From the NCBI GenBank assembly GCA_037074615.1, contig CM073515.1:17321001-17385000 (forward strand): a stretch of 64,000 nt of DNA, in the 5' to 3' direction. The DNA is from Leucaena leucocephala. Its lineage: Eukaryota > Streptophyta > Magnoliopsida > Fabales > Fabaceae. Of this stretch, positions 47,640-58,561 are shown piece after piece. The stretch's first letter is position 1. Every line of letters starts with the position of its first letter. Below the pieces are notes generated by a model. The model was not told the origin of the DNA. It saw only the letters and a program-made list of their open reading frames with translations, and did no database searches. The position numbers were made by a program, and so were the translations under genes.

Positions 47640-48132
47640 CTCTGTGTAACTAGTTACACAGATGCAAGTTTCCAAACTGACCAGGATGACCAAAAAATCG
47701 CAGTCTGGATATATATTCCTCCTCAATAATGGAGCAGTAAGCTGGAAGAGCTATAAGCAGGGCACTGTAGCAGATTCTGCAACGGAAGCTGAGTATATAG
47801 CAGCATCAGATGCAGCTAAGAAAGCTGTTTGGATCAGGAAGTTCATCATAGAACTAGGAGTGATACCTACCATCTCAGATCCAATAACTTTGCTCTGTGA
47901 CAATAGCGGTGCCATTGCACAGGCCAAAGAGCCTAGGTCACATCAAAAGACTAAGCATATACTCAGGCGATTTCATCTCATTAGAGAAATCAACGTTAAA
48001 GGTGATATAAAAATATGCAAAGTAGCAGGAGAAGATAATGTTGTTGATCCTCTAACAAAGCCACTTGTGCAGACAAAGCATGAGCGTCATGTTAGGTTAA
48101 TGGGAATTAGTCAAATTAATGATTGTACCTAG
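47640..48132 (+). pseudogene. Copia RNase H
   Basis: The start (VTSYTDASFQTDQDD) lies in the reverse transcriptase frame. The remainder (47662-48132) is shifted by one base near 47690: SQSGYIFLLNNGAVSWKSYK, SATEAEYIAASDAAKKAVW, LLCDNSGAIAQAKEPRSHQK, TKHILRRFHLIREI. These carry the D, E, D, D positions of the fold. It ends at TAG 48130, 15 bases before the 3' LTR, with AGTGGGAGGT as polypurine tract between. Confidence 0.9.
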
Positions 48133-48146
48133 TGCAAGTGGGAGGT

Positions 48147-48884
48147 TGTTGGAAAATATGCCCTAGGGGCCAATTATTGTCTTATGAACATTATTGATTT
48201 ATGAATTATTAATTGTGTTATCATATTATTTGCATGTTTACTATGATGACCATCCTTGGATAATTCATGATCTTATCCTAAATGTCCCTAGTCGGTCATC
48301 TATGCAGGAGCATAGATGAAATAAGACCAGTATGACTTTGAAGAAATATAGAGATATAAATCAGAGTCATAAGCACATGTAAGAGTACAAGGTGTTGGAC
48401 TGACCCGCTATGAGAGAACTGCATGGGTAACGCCATAAGTTTCTGTCATATACAAACCATGTCAATATGCCCTTTGACCTGAGATCATCATGGATTCCTA
48501 CATGACAAACGATCAGCTTTGACCTAGTCAAAAGTCACTTTTGACCGAGTGATCATAAAGACTATGTTCGGGTTTAGTGGTTTTTCATACGGAGGAATGT
48601 GAATGGTCAAGATGGAATTTGTCCCTCATATTCGTAGAGAGATATTACTAGGCCCCTCGATGAGTGAGTCTGAGAAATGTATAGCCATACTGTAATGTAA
48701 AGATAGTTCCATTTCTACAGTCAGACTACTCAGGGATCGAGAAAGTAACGGTTAGGAATAGGAGGATGACATTATCCATGCCTCAACCATGACCAAAATA
48801 TCACGTGACAAAAGGGACATGATATGGTTGTATAAAAGGTTACATCGTTTAGCGATCCTCATATGATTTGGGTAGTCGTTATGT
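48147..48884 (+). repeat. 3' LTR of the Copia element, first part
   Basis: It starts TGTTGGAAAATATGCCC and follows 41221-41964 with few differences. It breaks after GGTAGTCGTTATGT at the fold-back end of chromovirus E. The LTR continues at 58562 with GCCGAAATAGAGACG, which equals 42748 of the 5' LTR, so about 0.78 kb is missing. Confidence 0.92.
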
Positions 48885-49410
48885 AATTGTTAAAAGTAAG
48901 GATATGACATTTTAACCTCAATTATACTTGATTAGAAGTGATTGGAACCAATTACATGACCATTTGCTTTGAAAACATCCATTTCCAAAAGATTTGCTCT
49001 CGGGTACTGTTCACTTTTACTGTTCATTTGGTAATTCCAGAACATGTACCCTACTTTGAAAATTCATAATTAATTGTAGAAAAATTGAAATAACATGGTT
49101 CCAATTTCTAATGAAAGCTCTTTCACATATCTTTGAGGGAAAAATATGAAACTGAGGTTTTCTTGTCCCAATGAAATCAGTTTAATCATTGAAAATCACT
49201 GTTTATTTGGTAAAATCTGGAAGTTCCAGTTTCTTTACTTAACTTCAAAAATTCATTTCTCTTTAGTTACTTATCCAAATGAACAGTAAAAGTAAACAGT
49301 ACCCGAGAGCAAATCTTTTGGAAATGGATGTTTTCAAAGCAAATGGTCATGTAATTGGTTCCAATCACTTCTAATCAAGTATAATTGAGGTTAAAAGTAA
49401 GGATATGACA
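48885..49410. repeat. Fold-back remnant of the chromovirus E 5' LTR
   Basis: Three pieces of LTR end are joined: a forward end (48885-48909, ending GGATATGACA and followed by TTTT), an inverted piece of about 370 bases (about 48914-49281, beginning AACCTCAATTATACTTG), then a forward piece (about 49282-49410) ending GGATATGACA before the primer site. The inverted and second forward pieces match each other as a near-perfect palindrome over about 130 bases. The junctions lie at TTTT and at a shared AAATGAACAGT-like stretch. The intact 3' LTR shows what was lost, about 2.7 kb. Confidence 0.88.
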
Positions 49411-49413
49411 TTT

Positions 49414-49426
49414 TGGTATCAGAGCA
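49414..49426 (+). other. Primer binding site of chromovirus E
   Basis: TGGTATCAGAGCA begins three bases after the LTR end GGATATGACA. It matches the initiator-Met tRNA primer used by chromoviruses. Confidence 0.9.
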
Positions 49427-49528
49427 AAGGATTCTGGCTTAGGAAATGCTCTGATTACATTATTTATAGACTGAAACATAAGTAAAGATTTGCATAATTG
49501 ACCCTAAGTTAATTATTGCAGGATACCA

Positions 49529-50536
49529 ATGACTGAGTCTAGAACATCAGAGACTACAGTAAACCAGGGGGACCCTAGACCCGTAATCTATAGTTATGAT
49601 AGATCAGGGTGGAACTCAGAAGAGATAGATGCTTTCATACATGATCTGGAGTTTGGTCTTCCCCCAGTGATCAATATCCGGGATTCCAGTAGTGAATCAG
49701 AATTGGGCAGGTTAGATAATTCTTCGGTGGGATCAAATGAGATGGATGAGGATGATGATGAAGAAGAGGAAATATCAGATGAGGATATACCATCAGAGGA
49801 TGATGAACTTGAGGAACCTAACCCAGCCCCACCCATGAATATTGTACTAGAAAGAGATGCAGGTCAGATAGATGATAAAGAAATGATAGACCCTCAAGAA
49901 GAACAATCTGATGTGGGTTACTCTTATGTCAGGGGTGCAACAGACCCTGTGCCTAAGAAGGCCGATAAGGTAGATGTTCCTGGATCGAGTCAGGTACCTA
50001 AACCAGTTGATGTACCTGGTCCCAGCCATACAGCTAATGTGTCTAAACCTAGTCATGTAGCTAATATACCTACTCCTAGTCATGTAGCTAATATACCTGG
50101 ACCTAGTCAGCGGCCAGACCCTACAGATATTCCAGGTCCAAGTGGAACCAAGAAGATAGTAGTACAGCTATACCTGAGTAACCATCAGATAATTGAGTTA
50201 ATCCCTGGGAAGGATATGGATGAAGAACATTTTAGGAGAGCTATGGAACTCACAAAGCAGCTATATGGGATAGGAAGGATGTTGATTAGAGATATGGATC
50301 AAGACTATAGAGTTTACAAAGATTTCATAGCAAGAGTAAGGGAGGCCTATCAGGCATATGATCCAAATACTCTTACCCTTACTGATTGGGTTAACATCAT
50401 GAATGATATTTTGCCTCTTACATCAACATGGAGAGAAGGGTTAGATCAGTACTTTGAAGAGGAACCCTTTGAGGATATCCATGATTGGATCTACATGGTA
50501 GGGGAATTTATTAGGATCCATTATGAGAAAACATAG
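49529..50536 (+). CDS. Extra 335-codon frame ahead of gag in chromovirus E
   Basis: This is an uninterrupted frame, ATG 49529 to TAG 50534, 102 bases after the primer site and in a different frame from gag. I do not recognise the family. The N-terminal 65 residues include SGWNSEEIDAFIHDLEFGLP. Residues about 65-100 are very acidic (DEDDDEEEEISDEDIPSEDD). About 150-210 is Pro/Ser-rich with a 9-residue repeat (PSHVANIPT, PSHVANIPG and variants, 27 bases each). The last 125 residues look globular (EEHFRRAMELTKQLYGIGRM, EEEPFEDIHDWIYMVGEFIR). There is no signal peptide or membrane segment. Gag starts 197 bases downstream, so an mRNA with both would translate this first. It is intact although gag-pol has five stops. 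It could be a gag-like, captured or regulatory protein, or could be intact by chance. Confidence 0.7.
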   Translation: MTESRTSETTVNQGDPRPVIYSYDRSGWNSEEIDAFIHDLEFGLPPVINIRDSSSESELGRLDNSSVGSNEMDEDDDEEEEISDEDIPSEDDELEEPNPAPPMNIVLERDAGQIDDKEMIDPQEEQSDVGYSYVRGATDPVPKKADKVDVPGSSQVPKPVDVPGPSHTANVSKPSHVANIPTPSHVANIPGPSQRPDPTDIPGPSGTKKIVVQLYLSNHQIIELIPGKDMDEEHFRRAMELTKQLYGIGRMLIRDMDQDYRVYKDFIARVREAYQAYDPNTLTLTDWVNIMNDILPLTSTWREGLDQYFEEEPFEDIHDWIYMVGEFIRIHYEKT

Positions 50537-50732
50537 TGTAATAGCTGTATGTATGACTGTTGTTGTAATCTATGTACTTTTGACTAGTAATGACATAATA
50601 CATGTATGTGTGTCTGTTATGAAGAGTTTATGTAATGATATTAAACCTGTTGTATGCTATATTTTGAATGAAATATAAAGTATATTAATTATAATATTAC
50701 TTTCCTATTTCCTATTACGATAGTAAAACAAA

Positions 50733-51881
50733 ATGGTAAGAACCAGAAGAGCTAGTGCTTCGGGTGAATCCCAAAACGCCGGAGATATTAATCAGCTGAT
50801 TCTAGAACGGCTGGAGCAGCAGCAGAAGCTGATAGAGGAAGTAAAAGCTGCTCAAGCAAGGAGTGAGCAGGAAAGGGATGCTACTATAGCATCAGCTGTA
50901 GCTGAAGCAGTGGAGAACCTCAGACAACCAGAATCTGCTGGTACAGCTAATATAGAACCAGAAATGGTTCAACAGACAATAGAACTACCAAGACAGACAG
51001 AACAGACAGTAGATCCTGCTGGTATTCAACAGTGGATGGCTAAGTTCTGTAAGCATAGTCCTCCAACATTTGAGGGAACGTTCGATATACAGAAAGCGGA
51101 GGATTAGATTAGCAGATTAGAGAAGATCTTCAAGGTACTAGGTTGTTCATCTGAGAGTAAAGCACAGATGGTAATCTACCAGCTAGAAAGGGATACGGAC
51201 AGATGGTGGAAGAACACAGAGTTAGTATTGCAGGCTAGACACATTCCTATCACATAGGAAGTGTTTCTTGAACAGTTTTATGAGAAGTATTTCCCCAGTC
51301 TGTACGAGATGAACGAGAAGCAGAATTCCTTGTGCTCAGACAAGGAGAAAAAGAATCCTTTGATGAATACTTAGCAAAGTTCATCCGTCTTTCCCAGTAT
51401 TCCACTTATCTACGACAGGTGGACGATGAGCGGTGGATGACGGAGAGGATGATCAGGGGATTGAATACTACTCTAAAAGATAAGATGACCCCTCAACAAT
51501 ACCATCAGTTCAATAAAGCAGTAGAGGCCTGCAGAATTATTGAGAATAGTTTGAATTACCGAATGCTGATGAGACCAGTAAACAGAGAGACTGCTGCTCC
51601 TGAGAGACCTAACCAGAATAGAAATGCAGCCAGTGATAGTGGCTATAACAAGAAGAGGAAAAGGCAGTGGTAGCAGAACCGAAAGCCTAACAGAGGGAAT
51701 TACAGGGGCAACCCAAATAATAGAGACCAGAGGTCTAGAGTATGCAACAAATGCGGGAAGAACCATGGAGACAGACCATGCTTGATAGGGCAGAACGTCT
51801 GTTACACATGTGGCCAGCCTGGACATTTTTCCAAAAATTATCCCCAAGCAGTTAATGATCAAAGGCCACGCACTCAAGGGC
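50733..51881 (+). pseudogene. Chromovirus E gag
   Basis: The start MVRTRRASASGE at 50733 follows a 196-base gap. A Gln/Glu-rich coiled region (LERLEQQQKLIEEVKAAQAR) leads into the capsid core: KFCKHSPPTFEGTFD, RWWKNTELVLQARH, FDEYLAKFIRLSQYSTYLRQ, MIRGLNTTLKDKM. It ends in a basic region and zinc knuckle. Stops are TAG 51105, TAG 51255 and TAG 51671, and a one-base loss near 51323 changes frame. The sense of the family gives Trp, Trp and Gln at the stops. The knuckle reads CYTCGQPGHFSKNYP, with its last Cys replaced by Tyr. All these changes are single transitions. Confidence 0.9.
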
Positions 51882-54080
51882 GAGTATTTGCAATGACAAG
51901 GGAAGAGGCACAGAGATCACCCGAGATGATCCAAGGTATCATCTATCTCAATAATTATGCTGTGGTTGCTATGTTTGATTCGGGTGCAAGTCATTCCTTT
52001 GTTTCTTATGAATGTGCTAAACGTTTAGGCCTTACAATTAGCAAGCTGCATTATGCCATATATGTCACAACCCCTACAAACGCTAAAGTAGTTACATCAG
52101 ATGTTTGCCTAAATAGTGTCATTCGATATGAATGTTGTTGTACTACTCTTGATCTAATATGCATGCCATTTCATGAAATGGATGTCATAATTGGATTGAA
52201 TTGGTTGTCTGCCAATAATGTAATGCTGGATTGTAAGAACAAAACTCTAGTTCTTTGTCCACAAGCTACAAATGTGAATCCAGAAGTGAAACTGAATTTC
52301 CTGACGGAGGCTCAAGCGGATAGATGTTTACGAAAAGGATGTCAGGGATATATGGTCTTCTTTTCTGTTCAAGCAGAAGTGGAAGAAGGAATTGAAGCAA
52401 TTCCTGTGGTCAAAGAATTTCCTGAAGTCTTTCCAAAGGAGATTCAGGGATTGCCTCCAGAACGAGAAGTGGAGTTTGCAATTGACATCGTACCTGGAGC
52501 TGGACCAGTATCTAAAGCCCCATATCGTATGGCTCCCAATGAGATGATTGAACTTAAGAAGTAGATAGAGGAGCTATTAGAGAAGGGTTTCATCCAACCC
52601 AGTGTTTCTCCATGGGGTGCTCCAGTGTTATTCGTCAAGAAGAAAGATGGCAGTCTCAGATTGTGCATTGACTATCGGGAGTTGAATAAGATTACTGTTA
52701 AGAATAAGTACCCTCTTCCCCGAATTGATGATTTGCTAGACCAATTGGTTGGAGCAAGCTTATTCTCTAAGATTGATCTGAGATCAGGTTATCACCAACT
52801 CAGAATCAAAGTAGATGATATTTCAAAGACTGTATTCAGGACTCGATATGGTCATTTTGAATTTCTAGTGATGCCCTTTGGTCTGACGAATGCACCTGCA
52901 ATTTTCATGGATTACATGAACAGAATCTTCAGGCCTTATCTAGATCAGTTTGTGGTAGTTTTCATTGATGATATCTTAGTGTACTCCAAATCGGCTGCAG
53001 AGCATGAAGAGCATTTGAGGATTGTTCTTAGTACTCTTAAAGAGAAACGACTTTATGCTAAGCTTAGTAAATGCGAGTTTTGGCTTCAAGAAGTCAAATT
53101 TCTCAGTCATGTCATATCCCATGAAGGGGTAGCTGTAGATCCTAGCAAAGTTGAAGTAGTGCTAAGCTGGGAACAGCCAAGGACAGTGACAGAGATCAGA
53201 AGTTTTCTGGGCTTAGCAGGGTATTACAGAAGATTTATTAAGGACTTTTCTCGAATTGCTCTGCCGTTAACCAAGCTAACCAAAAAGAATCAGCAGTTCA
53301 AGTGGAATGAGAAGTGTGAGGCTAGTTTTCATGCATTAAAGCAGAGATTAACCACAACTCCGGTGCTGATTATTCCAGACCCGACTCAGCCTTATGTAGT
53401 ATATACTGATGCTAGCAAGCAAGGGTTAAGATGTGTGCTGATGCAGTAAGGACGAGTGGTAGCCTATGCTTCTCGACAGTTAAAGCCACATGAAGAGAAT
53501 TATCCCACTCATGATCTGGAGCTTGCGGCGGTAGTTTATGCTCTCAAGATATGGAGGCACTACCTGTATGGAGCCACCATAGAACTGTACTGTGATCATA
53601 AAAGCCTGAAGTATTTGCAAGATCAGAAAGAATTGAACATGAGGCAACGGAGATGGATGGAATTTCTAAAGGATTATGATTTCCAGATCAAATACCATCC
53701 AGGAAAAGCTAATGTAGTGGCCGATGCCTTGAGCAGAAAGGTGATGCAGGTTGCTAGTCTTATGATCAAAGAGCTAAAACTGATAGAAGATGTTCAAGAT
53801 TGGAGTCCTTTGTATCAAATGCAGACAGCAGAAAGTTCTTATAGAGGAACGCAGATTAAAGCTTTCATAGAGGATGAGATAAAAGAAGCTCAAGAGCAAG
53901 ATAGACTCGCTGAGATTTTCAAAGGTAAGCTGGAAAGAGGGGAAACTAAAAATTTTGATATGTCCCAAGATGGGTTACTACGATTTAGGGGACGACCATA
54001 TATTCCCAATGCAATGGGATTAAGAGAAAAGATCTTAGAAGAGGCACATAAAAGCAAGCAAGTATACAGTACATCCAGGT
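51882..54080 (+). pseudogene. Chromovirus E protease, reverse transcriptase and RNase H
   Basis: The frame is the same as the second half of gag. The protease active site is MFDSGASHSFVS with Asp at 51977. Reverse transcriptase: VSKAPYRMAPNEMIELK, a TAG at 52562, then FVKKKDGSLRLCIDYRELNK, FSKIDLRSGYHQLRIK, MPFGLTNAPAIFMDYMNRIF and the catalytic FIDDILVYS (Asp pair at 52967-52972), then RSFLGLAGYYRRFIKDFSRI. RNase H: VVYTDASKQGL (Asp at 53408), a TAA at 53447, VAYASRQLKPHEENYPTHDL, ELAAVVYALKIWRHYL, YCDHKSLKYL. The tether and the start of integrase (KYHPGKANVVADALSRK) follow. A shift near 54060 leads to the integrase frame. Both stops are one C-to-T change from Gln. Confidence 0.92.
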
Positions 54081-55298
54081 ATGACCAAGATGTACCATGA
54101 TGTTAAAGGTTTATTTTGGTGGCCTGGATTGAAGAAAGATGTTGTAGATTATGTGTCCAAATGCTTGACATGTCAAAAGATGAAAGTTGAGCACCAGAAG
54201 CCAGCAGGGAAATTACAACCATTAGAGATACCTGAGTGGAAATGGGACAGCATTGCCATGGATTTTGTTGAAGGATTACCCATGACTCCTACTAAGCATG
54301 ATGCTATATGGGTGGTAATTGACCGATTAACAAAGTCGGCTGATTTCCTGGCAATCAATAAAAAGGATTCTCTTGAGAAGCTGGCGAAACTGTATGTAAA
54401 AGAGATTATTAGACTACATGGTATTCCCAGTAGTATCATATCTGACAGAGATCCGCCATTTACGTCGAACTTTTGGCGAGCTCTACATAAAGAAATGGAC
54501 ACTACTCTCAGATTTAGTACAGCTTACCATCCTCAAACAGATGGTCAGTCCGAGAGAACAATTCAGATGCTTGAGGATATGCTAAGAGCTTGTGTTTTAG
54601 ATTTCAAAGGGAGTTGGGATGCCCATCTACCGTTGATAGAGTTTGCCTATAACAACAGTTATCAGGCTAGCATACAGATGGCTCCGTTTGAAGCACTTTA
54701 TGGACGGAAGTGTAGATCTCCCTTGTGCTGGATGGAGTTGAGCGAAAGGAGGATGTTTGGTCCTGATCTAGTAGACCAGATAGCAGTACAGATTGATAAG
54801 ATCAGAAAAAGGCTATTAACAGCTCAAAGCAGACAGAAGAGTTATGCTGATATTAGAAGGAAGCCGTTGGAGTTTGAAGAAGGAGAGCATGTATTCCTTA
54901 AGTTGACTCCAACGACAGGAGCTGGACGATCAATCAAAGTGAAGAAGCTGCATCCTAGATACATTGGGCCATTTCAGATCCTCTCAAGAGTAGGATCAGT
55001 GGCTTATAAATTAGCTCTTCCTCCACATCTCAGCAAGATTCATAATGTATTCCATGTTTCCCAGTTAAAGAAGTATGTTCCAGATCCATCACATGTGCTT
55101 GAGCAGGATGATATTACACTGCAAGATGACCTGACTTATGAAGTTGGACCAGTACAGATAGTAGATAGAAAGATCAAGCAGTTGCGAAATAAGCAGATCC
55201 ATCTAGTTAAAGTGGTCTGGAAGGGATTAACAGAGAATGAAGCTACCTGGGAAGCAGAGGAAAGGATGAGAGAGATATACCCTGAACTATTTCCTTAG
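54081..55298 (+). pseudogene. Chromovirus E integrase with chromodomain, intact 405-codon stretch
   Basis: Integrase domains are complete from the zinc-binding Cys pair (KCLTCQKM) onward. The catalytic triad is AMDFVEGLP (Asp, residue 61), SDRDPPFTSNFW (Asp 122) and DGQSERTIQMLEDM (Glu 158), a normal D, D-35-E spacing. Then come FAYNNSYQASIQMAPFEALY, the C-terminal KLHPRYIGPFQILSRVGSVA and HNVFHVSQLKKYVPDPSHVL, and from about residue 350 a chromodomain (VGPVQIVDRKIKQLRNKQIH, KVVWKGLTENEATWEAEERM) ending YPELFP at 55298. The first zinc ligands lie before the frameshift. In this clade the chromodomain directs insertion to marked heterochromatin, which fits the surroundings. Confidence 0.93.
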
Positions 55299-55330
55299 TA
55301 TATATGTAATGTAAATTTCGAGGACAAAAT

Positions 55331-55350
55331 TTATTTTAAGGGGGAGAGAA
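55331..55350 (+). other. Polypurine tract of chromovirus E
   Basis: TTATTTTAAGGGGGAGAGAA stands directly before the 3' LTR TGTCATATCC at 55352, with one A between. A related tract flanks LTR F at 9031-9050 in reverse. Confidence 0.88.
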
Positions 55351-55351
55351 A

Positions 55352-58300
55352 TGTCATATCCCCAATTTTCTGACCTGATGTACCTGTACAGTTTATCTAT
55401 AATAGATATAAGATTCTTGGAATAAACTGTATCAGATTGCAAAAAGAAATGGAAGGATTAATAACTAAGAAAAGAATAGGGACCAAAATGCAAATTGAAA
55501 AGTTTGAAGACAAAAAGTTGAAGTAGAAATAAAAAAAGGGACCTAAATGCAATTAATGGAAAGTTCTGGGACTAAAGTGCAATTATTCAAAAGTTAAGGG
55601 ACCTAAATGTAAATATGGAAAAGTTGAGCCAAAACAGGCCAAAAATACCCAGAATCAGATCAGACCCAAATTTTACCAGTAGATAGACAAAAATATTCTG
55701 GTCAGTTTAACGCAACACAGAATTTTTATTTGAGGTCCCGATTAATTGATATAAATTCCTGAAGTCAGAAGGAATTATTGCAGTATTTTTGAGATCTCAT
55801 AATTAGATGAGACTTTATAGAAAATTCATATATTTAATATATGAATTTATAAAATTGACAGAATCAGAAAAGGAATCCTGTAGAAGCCATACGGGATTTT
55901 ACAGTGAAATAAAACACCCGATAAATATGATCGGGAGAGTTGTACAGTGAATTGGGCCATAAAGGCAATATAAGCAATAAGCCCATAATAAGGCCCAAAT
56001 GACACCATCATGAGCCCATTAAGGTGACTGGACAGTTATATGGGCCACAGGCCAGATCAGTCCAGGAAAAGTGTAAAATTACGAAAATGCCCCTGGATGC
56101 CTATACTGTACTAGTGATGGATAGAGGTCATTTTGGTCATTATGGATAAGCCAAAAACGTGAGACATAGTATAAATATGATTATATAGAGTCAATATATG
56201 CCCTGAGGCAGTGTAAAGAGGTGTGAAATGATGATTTTGCCCTTAGGATTAGTACAGCACAGGAAAGGACACTAAGAGTATTTTGGTTATTTTTTTAAGG
56301 AATGGATGGCAGATAAATATTCAATATATCATTTTCAATGATATGAGAAGTCTAAATATTGATTTCCAGGACATAATACATATCCTGGTATATTATAAAA
56401 AAATTCAGAACAGAAAACAGTCCGGTTGTTGTGAAACTGCTCCGATCGGTACCAGATTGGACTGGAATTTTTCCAGAACCTTCTTGACATGGGCAGAACG
56501 CCACCTAACCCTCTTAGGTGTCCCATGAGCTGTCTCACATGATGTCATAATTGTTCTTTTATGAAAAAGTTAAATCCAAGATTAAATGTGAGCCTTTAGA
56601 TCAAATAGTAACCAAATCAATCTTGGCCATCCATTTCAACCCAAATTTCTCTATAAATACCCCCTATTCAGATCACTTCGGCATGCATGGTGAACCATAG
56701 GGAAACTCTTGCAAAATTTCCATTCAACCAAGAAAGAAGCAACCAAAGTGAAGTAACAAGCAAGGTAATCATCTCCCTTGATCTTGAGCTTTGTTCTAGT
56801 AGGTTAGCTCATGCTTTTAAGGGGTTTTCATGCTATATTTCCCTTATGGTTGCTACTGGAAGTGCTGCTCATATGTGGTTAAAATATGAGTTTTATGTTA
56901 TGGATAGTTTAGACAAGCCTAAACAAGCTAGAATCAAGTGGTATAAGCTTGTGAATTCAAGTATGTTTGGATTTAGGGTTTTGTGTTCTTACTGGTACTG
57001 TACGTGGTACTGTTCATATGATGGAATTTCATGATTTTGATGCTTCCAATGAGTTTAAAATGGAAAGTTTTGTGGGGATAAAGTAGGAGAACAAGTATTG
57101 GAAGCATTGGAATCAAAATGAGAATTTTTGGAAAACAAGAGCATGCATTTTGGTTTGGCACTGTAGCAATTGGTATGTTTTGATTTTGGAAATTCTGATT
57201 TCATATTTGGATTCTACATGAAAAATTATGTGGAAATGAACCATGAGAATTTATTTTGGAAAGGTGGAAGTAGGAAACATAAATTAGAGAAAGAAAGGGA
57301 GCTAGTGAAAACCTAGTCTTGGATTTGGTTGTAAGTTGAGTTGTAACTTGATATTATGTTGTAATGGCTAGGTTTTGACATTTGTGAAGGAAGGAAAGCA
57401 CTTCAAGAAGGTCTTGACCAAGATAGCTAAGAGGTAGCAAGGATACCTAACTATAACTCATATTTGTTTAATTGTTTTGCTTGCTTGTTGATTATGGTGT
57501 TTGGTTGAGCTTGAGCTTATGTCATCATGTTATGATGAAATATGAATGATTGCAACTCCTTGCAAGTTATGTCATGACAATATGCATGTTAGAGTTTGCT
57601 TATGTACCATTATGAAGTAGCTCCCATCTCATGATAACATGTTAAGCATACAATTATCCATGCATGATATTATAGCTTGTGTAACTTGCTATTGGGATTT
57701 CCATGAAATCTCATTCCTTCCACATGCATAACTATGTTTTAGGTGCTGTATCTTTTCAAGGGAGGAGAATAAATGTTGATGAATAAGTTTGTATAATAAG
57801 CTACATGACTTACATGACACTATGGGATGATATGCTAGTATGCATGGTGTATGTTTCTCTAGTCCTGTTTTGAGGCCGTGGTGATTTGACAATGTTTTTG
57901 GCATCTAAATCAACGAGTTTTAATATGAAACTTGGGCTTCTTAAATTTAAGACACAGAGCTTTAAATTAACACCAAGAACGCCTCATTTGGATAAGTATC
58001 TGAATTGTTATGATTTTCCAAAGTTGGAAGTAAGATCTGGAATTGAGTAAAACGAGTGCTGAGAGGCAGTGACGGTTACACAAAGATTTCATATACCAAA
58101 TGAACGCGTTTTTCTACAAAATTTTATGAGCTTAAAGATAACGTCTAAAGCTTCAAATCCATAGGTAACACAGTTCATTTGGATAAGTAACCAAAGAGAA
58201 ATGAATTTTTGAAGTTAAGCAAAGAAACTGGAACTTCCAGATTTTACCAAATAAACAGTGATTTTCAATGATTAAACTGATTTCATTGGGACAAGAAAAC

Positions 58301-58561
58301 CTCAGTTTCATATTTTTCCCTCAAAGATATGTGAAAGAGCTTTCATTATAAATTGAAACCATGTTATTTCAATTTTTATACAATTAATTATGAATTTTCA
58401 AAGTAGGGTACATGTTCTGGAATTACTAAATGAACAGTAAAAGTGAACAGTACCTGAGAGCAAATCTTTTGGAAATGGATGTTTTCAAAGCAAATGGTCA
58501 TGTAATTGGTTCCAATCACTTCTAATCAAGAATAATTGAGGTTAAAAGTAAGGATATGACA
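55352..58561 (+). repeat. 3' LTR of chromovirus E
   Basis: At 3210 bases it starts TGTCATATCC and ends GGATATGACA, a perfect 10-bp terminal inverted repeat. It is the full-length reference for the solo LTR at 18034-21058 and for the fold-back remnant at 48885. A TATA box lies at 56652. It ends directly on Copia LTR sequence (GCCGAAATAG). Confidence 0.94.
56652..56659 (+). promoter_or_regulatory. TATA box of the chromovirus E 3' LTR
   Basis: TATAAATA is followed by CCCCCTATTCAG, 1300 bases from the LTR start. It is conserved in the solo LTR (19751) and at 2533. Transcription would begin near 56685 if the usual spacing of about 30 bases holds, close to an ATG at 56687. Confidence 0.6.

Larger units (their letters stand above)
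48885..58561 (+). mobile_element. Chromovirus E (Tekay/Del-like), with rearranged 5' end
   Basis: The element has a 5' LTR remnant (48885-49410), an initiator-Met primer site, an extra frame, gag-pol with protease, reverse transcriptase, RNase H, integrase and C-terminal chromodomain, a polypurine tract and a full 3' LTR (55352-58561). It lies in the Copia 3' LTR without a target duplication, because its left side was lost with neighbouring DNA. The chromodomain assigns it to the chromoviruses, and the domain sequence suggests the Tekay/Del lineage. It is the youngest large insertion in the right half. Confidence 0.92.

Noticed and set aside
56687..57034. 115-codon frame inside the chromovirus E 3' LTR, shared with a 118-codon frame in the solo LTR (19375-19731) and placed just after the TATA box.
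   Set aside because: Comparing the two copies by eye gives about eight amino-acid changes and one silent change, so there is no sign of purifying selection. The position is suggestive but the frame is most likely fortuitous.
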